Below are positions 1 through 12,731 of a stretch of DNA of 64,000 bases, piece by piece. The number at the start of each line of letters is the position of its first letter. Position 1 is the stretch's first letter. Position numbers and translations under genes: made by a program. The notes under the pieces were generated by a model, which ran no database searches, was not told the origin of the DNA, and saw nothing but the letters and a program-made list of their open reading frames with translations. Location: the NCBI GenBank assembly GCA_019722365.1, contig JADFUC010000817.1:1-64000 (forward strand), read 5' to 3'. Source of the DNA: Lithospermum erythrorhizon (taxonomy: Eukaryota; Streptophyta; Magnoliopsida; Boraginales; Boraginaceae).

Positions 1-3000
1 CTGTTGTACTTCGTTCAGTTACGTATTGCTGGCCTAGTAAGCCATCACATGACACAATGTCGGTACCGGTAAATTCTAAATATTATTGTCCGATAATTAA
101 TACATATTGAATTTATAGTATTAAATGTTTAAATCGGTTGATCAATCTAAATTGTTCAGCGGACGGACATTTATGAGATCGATTATCTCATATTTCAACA
201 CTCCCACTTGCCGTTAGATTTATGATCTAGTAATAAAGGTTTGATATAGCATCCGCGATTAACTTCGATCGCGATTTCCAGTAATTGACTTTGGTAAAGA
301 TGTATGCCAAACTCTACTTTTCCCGCGATTATCTTGATAATGGAGCGGAGTTAATATCAACTCACTATGGTGGTGCTTCAAATCACCCTTACCTTTCCCA
401 ATTTAATCTACGAGATATCGGTTGTATGAATCCTATTGTACTGAGTCTTCATTTTATATTCTTCTGATATACTGAAGCTTCGTACCTTTATGATCCTCAC
501 ACTCTGAGGGCGTTTGACAGGTCAAAGTACATTACTCCATGCTTATGTGAAATCCTATCACTCCAAGTCTAAGAATCACCATTCAAGATAAAATTTCTGT
601 GAGATTCTTCTTGGGACACAAATATCCCATCTTACGGGTTCTCGGGAAGTCATGGTCGATCTTCTGACTTGAAACAATTCCAGTAACCATAAGCCAGTGA
701 TTGATTAGAGTACCCTACTCCTTTTGATCCAGTCAACACAATCCAACCGCATCTTAGTCATTTGGTGTTTGATTCCGTTCGGTGAATACCTAACTAGGAG
801 CAAAGCAATCTTGTTATTTTCTAGGCTTGTTAGAGGTTTCCTTATTTGGATCAACGTATCCAAGACCACTCAGACAAATATTAGATTTAGACGGAATCCA
901 AAAGAAATTTCGTACTTATAGTAATGAAGCGTATATTTACATATACTCGTCATTGTCCAGAAACGATTGATGCGTAGTTTGAATATGAAGCAAATTCAAA
1001 AGCATTGTCATACAATGGTTTTTATATGATATTTAGACGAAGGGATGAAACTCCCACTAAATATAGTACTAGTTTAGTATCGAGTAGAATGTTATAGCCA
1101 GTATGTATTAGTGTGGATGATTAAATTTGGGACAAAATCTTTATTGGCTGATGAAAGTAACATTGTCTAAAACACATTCTCGGATCAATAATGACCATCT
1201 TGAATCTCTATCTCTACTGAGATAAACCATCTTTATCGGGGACACCAACTTAGGCAGCTTTCAAGATACTTTCGTTAGTGTTATGACCCGACTTTCTTGC
1301 TTGTCGCAGCTTACCGAGGTTGTAAGCATGCTTTCGATTTACGTGTTACGTAGTCATACTGTTGTACTATTTACCGTTACTTTAACAGAATGCCACAACC
1401 CCATATAACGGCTTTAATTGAGATGCGATAGTCGACTCTGTTAATTTAAGTAGTACGATATAAAATACAATTACCTTTTAAATTTCTTTCTTGCTCCTCC
1501 ATATAACTTTTGTGAAGTGGGAGAAAAGGGTATCAACGTAAACAATCTTTCTTTTAAGGTATTCATCTTGGATCGGTTCAATGCCTTATCGGTATAAAGC
1601 ATGCTTCGGCTTTTTGAGGATTCGATGGCTTTGGATCTCACCATGAATCCACGGAAAGATATGAGCATCCGCTGATGCCCGACGAGGAGCCTATACGAAT
1701 CATTTGCAGCCATTGTTACTTGAGTTTCTATCCCTGTCGTTGTATGCGTAAGTGGCTCCAACGACCTTTTTGTCTGCATAAGAGCGTTTCTTTTAATGAG
1801 TTCGTCTATTTGAACTTTTCATTAAGCTGAAGTATATTTCAACCATTGCGAGATCGGATGATCTAATATATTTGTAGAGTTAATAAAAATTTTCTCTGGT
1901 ACAAAGGTACCTTGACTTGGATAAGTTACGTTTATCGATCAATCTTTGTAAACATGGATATTTCCATTTAATTAAATCATCTATGAACCATAAAACTGAT
2001 AGGTATTTATTCATAAAATGGCGATTTATCTTGTAGTAAATGTGTTAATATCCAAATCTATATTTGGAATATTAAAGCTATCTCCGGATCCTAAATCATC
2101 ATCATTGTGTTCATGGTTATTAAGGATTACGATCCTAGTAACAACAAGAAGCTTGGGCTCAGGTGTTATAGTTTTCAGCGTTTGAGTTGGGTGAAAGTTT
2201 TATAAGATTCTTGAACTTCGGCTATTATGGAGCAGATTCCGTGTCACATCTACGTGTGACTTTCTTGATGTTGATTGATTGTCTATACATTTAGTGGTTG
2301 ATAAACTTCGAGGAGAATATGCAATAATATATTGTTAGATGAATACAGCTCATCTATTAATGTACTTCTTTAACACAATGAGAAGCGGTAAGTATTTATG
2401 CTTGACTCTCATTCATTGAACTATTCGAGATGTTCTCATTGTATTTTTTTAAAACTACAACATTAGAATTAATCAGCTTACTTAATTTATGTTCTTTAGC
2501 GTACTAGTAATAGGAAGAGAATGCTTCTATTTATTGATCGATAATCACTTATTTATGACTTTAATAAATAACTTCTTGACTTTATTTAATTTTAACAAAT
2601 GATTGACCCATTATGAATTCTAAGTATTATTCACATTTAATCTCTTATTATTTGAAACATGTGTAGTTCCAAAGATTCCATCTATGATCTTTCTGTTCTT
2701 GTGATTATCACGTCTATAAATCCAGTTGCCTTAAAGTTTTAGATTTTAAGTCCCTTTAGTTTGAATTCTTATGAGCATCGTATTGCTTGAGTATTTATTG
2801 GTCAAACCCTGACATAATGGAGATCTAATATCGTTTATGTAGTTTTCATGTTAAGATTAATAGTGAATTAGCATGAATTAATCCTAAATCATAAAATGAA
2901 TTTATGTTCAAAACATGCATAACAAGCAACATTCTCAATCAAAGGCGGGGAAGCTAGCTGGAGCAATATGTTAAAACATTTGTCTAGCTAAACGATAAAA

Positions 3001-3690
3001 TTGAATGCCCCGTAGTCGGATGCTTAGCATTCCTTATCCGGGTTCACTCCATCTCTAGCGATCTTCTGTTAGGTCGCACATTTAGGAAATAAAGTACTAT
3101 AGCAAGCATTGATCTATCGAGAAAGTGAAATATCACAATTAAATCGTCTTATCCTAGATGGAAAGGTCTTATTAGCAAATTTCCTTTGATGACCAAATGG
3201 ATTATTTTAACCATCCTTTTCATCTATCTGCTTCTTCTTTCCTTTGCTCATTCCCTAGCAGTTTGTAACCAAAATAGCAGAGGTAAAACATTTAGGGAGT
3301 TCTCCTTATCCTTAGAGATCATCTCACGAAGTGAAAGCGAATGCTTCGTTACGTTTCTTATCCATTATTTAATAATGAAATTAGACACCTTCTGGGGTAG
3401 TAATCATGATATTTAGCTCCAATTCAGGAGATATTAGGATTACAGTACGGAATAACTCGATCGATCTCATTATCTCCATAACATGATTCTCTCGAGACAA
3501 TTATGTTGATCGGGGTGTACAACATTTTGCTCTTAACACTTTTCAACATTTTCATGATCTTAGATAAGAGTAAATCATATCATAATCGACATTAGATTCT
3601 TAACCACGAGATGATGCTCCATGGTGGTTCATATGTTATTTGACCTACTGAGAAATACATCGATATACCGTCGTATCGAAGTCACGCTCT
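1..3690. other. AT-rich gene-free stretch, probably retroelement debris
   Basis: No convincing coding region on either strand; open frames are short and have no family features. The texture (AT-rich, phrases such as CTCCCACT near 205 and 1050) resembles 18000-19908, so I infer non-coding retroelement sequence. A weak minus-strand Lys-rich stretch around 3190-3260 could be a gag remnant of a Copia-type element, but no CCHC knuckle is visible. The reverse family-A LTR begins near 3690. Confidence 0.4.
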
Positions 3691-4080
3691 ACACAAACGC
3701 CACATCAACTGAATAATACAACCAGCAAAACACAACATAGTCTCCATGATACATCATAATAGTAGTATGGTTACATACGACCCTGATAATACAACATAAA
3801 GGTTCTAGAGCATGCTTGAGAGGAGAAATAGGAGAATGGTAGTGAGGGACTTCCTATGCCACCACCGCTCTGATCTTAATCCAGCAGCCCGACAGCGGCT
3901 CCTCATCAACCTCGACGATCAACTCCCTAGAGACCCTAGGCACTTCAACGCCCGCCCATAGAGAAAAGGAAGTAAAATTTGTGATGCTTAGTAATACAAA
4001 TACCACAAATGGTATCCCGACCCACGTATAATCATACTTATATAGAAGAGCATATGTATGAATGTTAATAAGACTATTCA
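3690..4080 (-). mobile_element. Family-A LTR, reverse, first piece (outer copy A1)
   Basis: Aligns by eye to the reverse LTR at about 40380-40650: both have CCTAGGCA followed by a CGCCCATAGAGAA block and then 'GTGAATACAAATACCACA'-like text. The piece stops at ATTCA (4076-4080), where another LTR of the same family was inserted. The outer LTR resumes at 5239. Its left limit near 3690 is not a clean LTR terminus. Confidence 0.65.
4076..4080. repeat. Target-site duplication ATTCA, left copy
   Basis: ATTCA immediately precedes TGTAACGACC at 4081. The same five bases stand at 5234-5238, just after the LTR's other end. Five bases is the usual TSD length for Ty3/Gypsy elements. Confidence 0.75.
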
Positions 4081-5233
4081 TGTAACGACCCGCATGAGAG
4101 TCGGCCTTTTTGAGGTTAAAGATCATTAACAACTTGTACACGGAGTCTGATCGATGCCACAATAACAAATATGACATCTTTGACATTAATAAGAAACAAA
4201 ACTCTCTATTCCGTCGTGGTGTTCCTGACAAATCCAAGCAAAACAACGAGACAGGCGAATAAATCCACGAATAATACAACCCAAGGATATGCGAGAATTC
4301 AAAATACAACATAGGGAAAGTATAACAACTTGAGACCTAAATAAAATACAACACCTGAGAATCTAGAAATATACAAATCGACAACAAAGGGAATAGGCCG
4401 GTGAGGACTTCTATGCATCACACTTTCGCCTATGATCTTCCTTTGCCCATTTCTGTCTGATTCTCAGCCACCTCAGCGATCGCTCCAGGGAGACCCTAGG
4501 CATAAGGCAGCCCGCCCATAGAGAAAGGGAGTCGGCTATTAAGTTGAGTGAATACAAAATACCACAGACTTTGCGATCACATATAATCATGCTTATATAT
4601 ATAACATATGTATATACATTGCCGTCTTTACATGGGTAATAAGCATCCCTGAATCACATAATACTATATGCATGAGCCTATAACCATGACAACTGCATAG
4701 TCCCGCTGACAAAAACACATGCAAAATATACCACTTAATATATATGAAGGGTTCCCGTCGTGAGATTTGTACTACTTCGAGCCAAAGCGATAATGGTAAC
4801 TCTGGGTAGTCCTCGTGCTAGGTCAAAGCTCAGCTCAGCTTTGATGAGCGAGATGGGAAAGCGAGATTATGAAGGAAATTTGAATTCTATAAGATTTACT
4901 TGAGAAAATGAAAAATTCCATAGAAATGTCAGGAGGGAGGTAAGTTCGGCCCTTATGGAGAAAGAAAAGATAGATTTTGTGTTTTGAAGAAATGAGGATA
5001 AGTATGGACTTAGTGGTGGTAGGTAGAACTTTTAAGTGGAGGTTAGGTCTCGTTAGGTAGCAACATAATTAGAACACGAGTGAAATTAATTTCAAACTAC
5101 TCCAAAATATATTATCATTCGGCTTCGTATTATCATTATTGATTTAAAATTTTTAACTTTAACCGTAAAACACTCAACGGACAAGCCAAAATCATATAAA
5201 ACAATTGCTGCTTATACGGAGCGGGTTATTTCG
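4081..5233 (-). mobile_element. Solo LTR, family A (copy A2), reverse, internally deleted
   Basis: On the + strand it starts TGTAACGACC and ends GGTTATTTCG, which in reverse orientation is the family start (TGAAATAAC-like, terminal A mutated) and the family end (GGTCGTTACA). It matches the longer family-A copy at 40146-42715 in order, but about 1.1 kb of the middle is missing around 4860. Perfect 5-bp TSDs (ATTCA) flank it. There is no PBS or coding sequence, so it is a solo LTR formed by recombination. It sits inside copy A1, so it is younger than A1. Confidence 0.8.
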
Positions 5234-5238
5234 ATTCA
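5234..5238. repeat. Target-site duplication ATTCA, right copy
   Basis: Matches 4076-4080 exactly and directly follows the end of LTR A2. Confidence 0.75.
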
Positions 5239-5828
5239 ATGAACCACTACTCTCAAATTTCATAGTAACCTCTTATTTAATATTACTACTAGATCAATGA
5301 AACACGCCACGTATATTCATAACCGTAGCAGCGCGCAATCAAATATTCATTCAAATAAAACAACACAAACAATATTAGTTGGTCAACAAAAGTAGCGCGT
5401 CGAACCTCCGTACGCCGTCCATCCACCAACCGCGCTCCACGACACACGTCTCCCACGACACAGATATATATACATTACAATCCTCCCGACCCGGTACCCC
5501 CACCGATATGCATATCGCTTGAACCTCCAGTCATCCTGCAGTTTGCCCCTCGATATGCATATCACACAAACCTCGGATTCGAGAACACACCGATGTATCT
5601 ATATCATTTCACTTTAAATCAACTTTTGCAAAATAATACACACCCGACCCTGAAGCAATACGCGGCAGCAGTGACACGATACTTTAACAATGATACTACA
5701 ATCATAAAAACTACACAACAATCTCACTGCCATTAATCTATTATAAATTTATTATAAATACATAACAAACACATACTTAAATATATAATCATAATATATG
5801 AAGGTTCCCGTCGTGAATTTGTACTACT
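5239..5828 (-). mobile_element. Family-A LTR, reverse, second piece of copy A1
   Basis: Continues copy A1 after the A2 insertion. It shares the CCTC(G/A)ATATGCATATCACAC block with the reverse LTR near 41005 and the 'GAAGGTTCCCGTCGTGAATT' block (5801-5820) with 4745 and 41410. It ends at GTACTACT, where a family-B LTR was inserted. Confidence 0.7.
5822..5828. repeat. Insertion-site repeat TACTACT, left copy
   Basis: TACTACT at 5822-5828 directly precedes the family-B LTR and recurs at 8438-8444 directly after it. The expected Gypsy TSD is 5 bp; the extra bases come from the internal repeat of the site, so the exact cut is ambiguous. Confidence 0.7.
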
Positions 5829-8437
5829 TGTAACGACCGCCCAGGTCTTTGAGGTGAAATCATTAAATCCACGAACACAGTCACCATGCTCGATATGCGA
5901 CTACCAGTTTAAAACTGCTCGTTTCATCAAAAATTGATTCCCATTAAGATTCTCAGCCAGCAGTTTTAAAATTTACAATCAATCGGTGATATCGAACCAA
6001 CTGACTCCATATATATATCACGTATCCCAAATAAACGATATGCGGAAAGGCTACAAGCGGAAGTAAATCTTGTATTCTGAATACAAAAATAATTGCAGCA
6101 AGGCTAAAGTTTGAAAGAAATAAAGAATTACAACAATCAAAACGGTTGATAGCATCAAAATGAAACATGAGGATCTGGCCACCGATGCTACTTTAGCCAC
6201 TTTCGGAACAAACTCTCCAGCCGGCCTCTGCGGCTCCCCGACTAGCGGCGCATCAGCACGGCACAAATGAAATGCGCCCAAAGCAAAAGGGGTAAGCCAT
6301 GAAGCTTAGTGAAAACTTAACACAGGGGTGAAACATGCTGGGCAGAGGCAGACAATATTATAGTCAGAATTTGAATAAAAATACGTATATATCGGGACTA
6401 CCTAATAAAGGTCATCTGATAGGATTCGAAAAAGGTCTCGGGCATAACATGTTAAAGGAATATAATAGAAGAGGAGTCTCGATAAAGGCACCTGATCACA
6501 AAGAATGAAATCATAGGGAAATGGCCAGCGACTATAACTCTGAGTAAATCACCTTACATCTGCGTATCTCCTGGCTAGTATACCAACCTCTAATGAAGGC
6601 ACATATTCTCGATCCAGAATCTGCGGGAATGGACCAATCCTTTACTAAACACCGCTCTTATGCAGTATAAGGCCAAACCGCCCTTATACCATAGTGTAAG
6701 GCCACACCCGATAATGCACACAACAAAGTGATCATAAAGACTCGTACACCGCTGCTTATGCAGTATAAGACCAACCGCGCGCCTGCCGTAGTATAAGGCC
6801 ACACCGACAATCTTGTGACAAAGTGATCAAAAAGAGTCATACGCTCTTATCGCGTAGTATAAGGCCAGCGCGTCCATGTCACACTGAGGAAGGGAGGTAA
6901 ACAGCTCCACGTAATCATCATCTATAGAGATTCGTATCCAAATACCTAAGTCACCTCGAGTCACGCATAACTCCATTGACACCTCTCGGTATGCCAGCTA
7001 CTCACATTCCCCAGAGCAATATCCAAGCTTAAAGCTGAAATATCTCACAATCATAAATCCAATTACAACCACCCGAAAATGCCGCGAGAATGCGTAAGTG
7101 CCGATAAAAGATACCCGATACAACTTGAGTGCGGGCAAAGGCCACAATCGAAACATAGAAGTTGGGAGTTCGGCTATACTTACCTCAGGCAAATCTTCAG
7201 CCTTTTGATTACAATAGCATAATCATAACGTGAAACCACTGATGATGAATCGCTTTGTATTATTACCACAAAGACATGTATATCATTCTCACGTAATCAT
7301 AATGACGTATATCATTCTCCACGTAATTATACTTACAATGACATGTTTCACACAATTTAAAATGAAATGCGTAATGTGAGATAGTACTTTCGCCTCTGTA
7401 GCTACCACAAAAACTAGCTACTCGAAACACAATCAGTAAGCCTCCTTTCCACAATCGCGCTAACTTAAAAGCTTACCAGAAAGTATAATAAAAAACTACT
7501 ACTATACTTGCGTTTCTAGAAGATACACAACTTGACTCTTAATTGGAGCGATTTCTAAATAGTCTCTGATAATAGGATAAAACAACAAAATAATAACCCG
7601 TCGGACCGACCAGGTGGGACAGCACAGAATTTCCACCTTATCACTTAAACATTTTATATCAACTTATAGGTCATTAACCACCAGTCTAAAAGTACTTAGC
7701 AGCCTTACATATACTCCAAAATATCAATTAGAACTCAACTTACAAATCACACTTTCAACCTAACACCTTTTATCAATCTTAAAATCTGAATTTTAACCTT
7801 CTGATATCTACAATAAGGTCCCAATTAAAGCTTCGCTACACATTTAAAGTCTTATAAAAATATCAACAATAAAAGTCAACTATAACCTATAGAAAAGTCA
7901 ACCCCGTCTCAAACATGTAAACAACCACTAAATCATGAATTACTCCTTATATGCATCACTTAGCACCCATAACAAACTTAGAAACATCATAAAATTGAGT
8001 TATGCAAAGTCAACCAAAAGTCAAACATAAAAATTCAGCTCAAACTCTATCTTCATAAATCAAAATTTGTAGGGAAAGATGATGGGGAAAGCTTTGATAA
8101 TCAACGAGGATCTTAACAAGCAACAAAGTGAAGAAATGGAAGAAAAATTTGTGTGTTTGGTGTGCTCGAGGGGGTCTGACTGAAGTCTTCAAGAATGGAG
8201 GAGAGGTTTTTGTGTTTTGTGTTGTGATAAGTGGATAGAGGATAACTAGCAGCAAGTCTTAGGAAACCACACGGGGAGTTTATGCCCGTTTGTCAGTCGA
8301 GTTATCAAGCGATTTAACGATCTAACCTTTCAGGTATCCCCGGCTAAGCACTTCTAAATTATAAATGTAATTAGAGGCTCAAATAAATTTTCTGAGGAAT
8401 TAATATTATTGTAAATTAGCAGACGGATTAGCCCACA
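5829..8437 (-). mobile_element. Solo LTR, family B (copy B1), reverse
   Basis: Starts TGTAACGACC and ends GCCCACA on the + strand, so the LTR runs TGTGGGC...GGTCGTTACA in its own direction, about 2.6 kb. It is homologous along its length to the copy at 31829-34252, including a 34-base identical block (6301-6334 and 32311-32344). It lies inside a family-A LTR with a 7-base repeat at both ends. No internal retroelement genes are present, so it is a solo LTR. Confidence 0.8.
6655..6865 (-). repeat. Minisatellite inside family-B LTR
   Basis: Repeated units built around GTATAAGGCCAAACCG, usually preceded by CTTATGCA or a variant, occur at about 6656, 6689, 6757, 6787 and 6855. Corresponding units are present in the other family-B copies at 32660-32815 and, in the opposite orientation, at 56510-56760, so the array is part of the LTR. 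Confidence 0.65.
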
Positions 8438-8444
8438 TACTACT
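8438..8444. repeat. Insertion-site repeat TACTACT, right copy
   Basis: Repeats 5822-5828. It is followed by TCTCGAGC, which rejoins the interrupted family-A LTR text seen intact around 4770. Confidence 0.7.
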
Positions 8445-9850
8445 TCTCGAGCAAAAGCAACCAAAAATAACTTCTAGGTAGTCCGGCGTGCGGGTCGAGA
8501 CTCAGCCTCGCATCAAGCGATTATATCACACGTTACTTTACTATCCTTTTTTTAAATCTCCCTTTTTTATATCTATTAAATCCCAAATAAAGATCCTAGT
8601 TCAAATTGTAGTAAAGTGATCCAACAAAGCACTTACGGAAATAACTTTATAGCATGAAAATCTATAAATTTTCATTTTAAAACCCGATTATATTTATTCA
8701 AAATCTCATAAATTCAAAATTTTGAAGTGAGAATGTCGACTTACAATAGCTAATCGGTAAAAATATATCGATGTCCAATCCAACCAGCAAAACATCCTAA
8801 ACCATCGACTAAAATAGCACCGGAAAATCAACTCATTGACTCGACTCAATCAGCCTCGAGACCTATAAATCCCTAAAAACACCACACACAACTGAAACTA
8901 CTCAACTAACTTCTCATACACATTTAGTTTAGTTATCAACTTTCCAACAATTTCTTTGTTACCAATCGTGAAACTCTGGTTGGGAAAAAAGATTTACTAC
9001 TGGCGCGCTAACGACTAATAGAACCATGAAATCTCAACCCGTTCCGATCCTCGACAATTTCGGCCATCCTTTACCCTGATAATATCACTTTAAACAATTT
9101 CTAATCAATCCAAAATCAATTTTTCCCAACTACTATACCCATTTCAGCAACCTTTAATTCAACACTGACTACTACTCAACTTTCACAAACAACTCATTAT
9201 ATTCTCGCCACGACCAATATCAAAACATCAAAGTTATACCCACGAAACAACTATATTAAAGAGTCGTAACATCATACTACAATTTAAAGGTGATTTGGGA
9301 AAAAGTCAACAAAAGTCTACTCTCAACATCCAACACATTTCAACCCCAAAAATCCATTGTTATAACTTCTAACCACATAATTTAAGCTTAGATGATACAT
9401 ATTTGTCATTAAAATCTCAAACCTCAAAGTCAACTTAAAAGTCAAACCTCAAAATAGTCAACTATAGCTCAAAATAATTAGATTTGAAGATTGAAAACCA
9501 TACCTTTGATAATCGGAAGATGAGGAACAAGATTAAGGAGCTAGATCCAACAAGAAAATGAAAAAAAAACAAGGTGAGGGAGACAGGGGTGGTTCGGCCA
9601 AGTGAGAGAGGAAGGGAATGGGGATGGGTTTTGTGATGAAGAAGAGAAGTGAGTAGGGGTAGGTGAGATATTTAGGATGATGATTAAGTCCCGTTTGGTT
9701 GCGGTGTTATTTCTCCACTTTTTGTCATTAAACTTAAATGAAACGATTTCAATTGTTATTTTCATGACATAAATTACTACTCTCTATCTGATCCTCGTAT
9801 ATCAATTTTATTCGAAATCATTTTATACTATCTCCGGTCCACCCTCAAGC
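8445..9850 (-). mobile_element. Family-A LTR, reverse, third piece of copy A1
   Basis: Resumes exactly where the family-B LTR interrupted: the phrase about a locus ending in TAGTCC(G/T)CGTGC with GGGTCGAG matches 4800-4830 and 41480-41500. The right part (about 9540-9840), with a G-rich stretch and a TTTTATTCGAAAT block, matches 42290-42610. The end near 9850 is eroded and I see no clean terminus. Confidence 0.65.
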
Positions 9851-10750
9851 GATATATATAATAATTTAATTGCTTAGCGTATGGTTAGTTCACATTAAGT
9901 ATTACATATTCAATATTAACAAATGGCAGCTTCAGTCATTAACATATATGATATTTCGGAGTCAAAGTACATTCTTAGGAAAGGGATTCATAACGGACTA
10001 CATCAAAAATACATAAAAGAACAACTTAATACACATGTCATAATGTTCTATAAATGATTATGAAAACTTATACTGTGTTTACAATCCTTAAACACGCAAA
10101 GTATACGAACCCGTCTGTATGTCGGATTTGCGAGCATCACACATTGACTTAAGCTATGCAACAAGTGTACAATCCATAATTATGACCATCATAACTTTTG
10201 AGATTAATAAAGTTAGCGTAGACCGTATGGCATTGGATATCACGTTAAGCAAACCAAATATATACGTAAACTCGGAATGAAGATAGTGTAGTTCGAGGTT
10301 CTTAAATAAATAACTTATAATATTCCATTGGGACATCCCCGGATGCAACCGCATGCGCCATACTAAGCGAGTCCATACGCAGAAGTGACCTATCCCGACT
10401 TCATATTTTGGTATGACATTAGCACGCTTATTTATTAGGTGGGATTTGTTATATTTTATTAACTCTTCTGATACGTATCAAGTATATCAATCAAACAAAA
10501 CAGAAACATATACTCATGAATCATAAGAAAAAGCCATAACTACGATTGAAAAGGGTATGATATAGTTATTAGTGGAAAATGTTTCTAAACTAGAGTTAGT
10601 TTCATAAACAGTTTTTCCTATTGGCTTATCCCCTTAGGTGGATTAATATCTAATAATTAATTATAACTAATTATTATTAACTATCTGGTATTTATGTATT
10701 TCTGTAAATACAAAATAATACACCTTTTGAATAATAATTATAGGCCATAT
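9851..10750. other. AT-rich gene-free stretch
   Basis: No coding region is supported on either strand. Composition resembles 1-3690, so it may be the other flank of the same host sequence into which the family-A LTR was inserted. I could not align the two confidently by eye. Confidence 0.35.
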
Positions 10751-10751
10751 T

Positions 10752-10832
10752 ATATTTTAGACAATTAACTACCAAAATTTAATCGGATCCTAGAGAGTTT
10801 AATCGGAAATATTTTAGACAATTAACTACCAA
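10752..10832. repeat. 57-bp tandem duplication
   Basis: A 24-base block (10752-10775) recurs at 10809-10832, and both copies are accompanied by TTTAATCGGA. This is a local tandem duplication in AT-rich non-coding DNA. Confidence 0.7.
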
Positions 10833-11462
10833 GAATTTTATTTATGTAAATAATATTAATTGGATGTTAAAAATTAAATTAAGAATCAAAGTAATGCTAC
10901 TTTATCATTTTTTTCTATGTGTAGTCTGTCCATGAATTGATCCAATGCCAGAAATCAATGTGGCTTTATTTCCAAATTGGTTGTGGCCCGAAAATCAAAT
11001 TGTTCGAACCTGGCTACTCTCAAAACTTGTCAGATTTGGGTACCTATGTCAAGTTTGAGGTGACATTTGCTGATAACATAAATTTATTCAATAAATATCA
11101 AAATTAAATTAATTAATTAACTTCCAATTTAATAAATTATATTTTGGAATTTGGCTAATTAAATCGTACGATCAAATAAAATATCTACATGTGATGTCTA
11201 TTATCAAATTATAAATTATCACATAGAAACTTGAATCGTCGAATTATGGTCTGACCTATGAGAAATGGGATCATAATAAATAATTATCCCCTCTAAAGAA
11301 ATGTGTTGAAATAATTAAAGGGCTAGATAATTATGTCTCCTAAATAAATTAAAAGATATAATTTATCGATCAAATCATATAATTATTTTTTAATAAAATT
11401 GGGAGAATAACTATTGGGAGACCCAAGCCCAAGAAAAAGCCCAAGCCCATCACTCAATATGC

Positions 11463-11472
11463 CTATAAATAG
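11463..11472 (+). promoter_or_regulatory. TATA box of the LTR-like repeat
   Basis: CTATAAATAG in an otherwise typical plant core-promoter setting. It would start a transcript near 11495, just before the A-rich leader. Confidence 0.55.
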
Positions 11473-11576
11473 AGGCATTCTCATTCATTTTCGGAGATAA
11501 AATTTCATTTATAAAAAGAAGACAAAAAAGTAGAAGAAAAGAAAAACTCTACAAATCAGAGAACTCTCCCTCAACA

Positions 11577-11790
11577 TTCAAGTTGCATTTGAATTGAGCA
11601 TTGACACAGTCAAGCCTTTGAATCTTCGAATTTTCAAGTATTTGAATCTTCAAACATTAAGTCTTCAAATCTTCAAACATTCAAGCATTCAAGTTCAAAA
11701 TCAAGTTATTCAAGCCCTTGAATTGAAGTGCACGACATTCAAGTGTTCGAAGTTACAAGTATTTAACAATCCAGTTCAAGAATAAGCTGC
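11577..11790 (+). repeat. TTCAAG/CTTGAA short-motif array
   Basis: About 200 bases made mostly of irregularly spaced TTCAAG, TTCAAA, TTGAAT and CTTGAA motifs. Because both the motif and its complement occur, the transcript could fold back in many registers. The open frame through it (11594-11785) is low-complexity and I do not regard it as a gene. Confidence 0.6.
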
Positions 11791-12059
11791 TAAGGCCCTT
11801 GGCTTGTAGTATGAAGTAGAATCAAAGGAATAAATAGAGATTGCACCTTCTTATTTTCTTGTGTTTGATTATCTTCTTTAGACTTAAGAAAATTTATTAT
11901 TACAATTGATACTGAATGGTCTAATTTTATACGAGTTGAGCTATGCCTCGAATGCAACAATCCTACAAATTTGGAGTTACCAAGATTACCATACTTTTGG
12001 GTGAATCCGGTGACACCAATTCAAATAACATATCAATAACATCTTCTAACAGGTTCTTT

Positions 12060-12624
12060 TGAAAATTTACTCATTGTTTGCTTTCACAATTTTTATTATC
12101 CCATGTTAAACATCTTAGTTTTTAAGGGATCGAACATGTTTGTCACGTACAAAGATAGTAATTTGTGGGAAGTTGAATTGTTTTTTTGTTATATTATCAA
12201 TGTATATTAATTGAATCAATTACTTTTCATTTTTAATTTGTTTGATATAATTATGAAATGTGTAAAAAATAAAATACAATCCATCTCATTAAAGAGATGA
12301 CATGAAATAATAAAAAGAATGGGGCATAATGAGGATAATAATAATAAAGGATAAAGGATCCGAACAGATTATTCATCAATCACAAAATCTTAGCCAATAA
12401 TAGGCATTTCCTTATAATAAATCGGATCGATTGTCGACAAAATCAATAATTCTTACTTTATTATGGAGTAGATTAATAAGAACCACTAATAAAGATGACC
12501 TAATATGGTAAAAATTCTTAAGATCAGTTTTAAATAAACACTAATGTCGAGAATAATGATATATAGCTACCACAAATGCACAATACAAAAAACAAACGAG
12601 AAAAACTCTCTTGGAATGTACTGC
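12060..12624. other. Upstream region of the cysteine-rich peptide gene
   Basis: AT-rich, with no coding region supported and no retroelement text recognised. It is taken as promoter and 5' intergenic sequence for the gene at 12732. Confidence 0.4.
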
Positions 12625-12635
12625 CTATATATAGG
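12625..12635 (+). promoter_or_regulatory. TATA box of the cysteine-rich peptide gene
   Basis: CTATATATAGG lies about 100 bases before the ATG at 12732. This is a usual distance for a plant gene with a 60-75 base leader. Confidence 0.6.
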
Positions 12636-12731
12636 TTGGTCTATATTATTAATCCTCATATACATATCGAGGCATTTGAAGATATATTATATCTCATTGC
12701 TCAATCTTGATTATCGTTTATATTCGTGAAC

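Larger units (their letters stand above)
10840..12051 (+). mobile_element. LTR-like repeat with its own promoter, probably Copia-type solo LTR
   Basis: It has an AT-rich left half, a strong TATA box in GCCTATAAATAGAGGC (11461-11476), an A-rich transcribed leader and a TTCAAG-rich array. An AATAAA lies near 11830, and the unit ends with CTTCTAACA at about 12051. This order (promoter, short leader, polyA signal, ...CA end) is that of a plant LTR. I found no primer-binding site after the end and no certain TG start, so both the left limit and the family are inferred. Confidence 0.45.

Noticed and set aside
3186..3416. A 76-residue frame with a signal-peptide-like start
   Set aside because: The hydrophobic start is caused by TC-rich text; no promoter, conserved cysteine pattern or domain follows. 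The minus strand there looks like Lys-rich gag debris.
3854..4312. 152-residue minus-strand frame
   Set aside because: It spans the junction between two nested family-A LTRs (4080/4081), so it cannot be an evolved gene.
12544..12729. Frame running into the peptide gene as an upstream extension
   Set aside because: It is in a different frame, covers the TATA box, and has no coding features.
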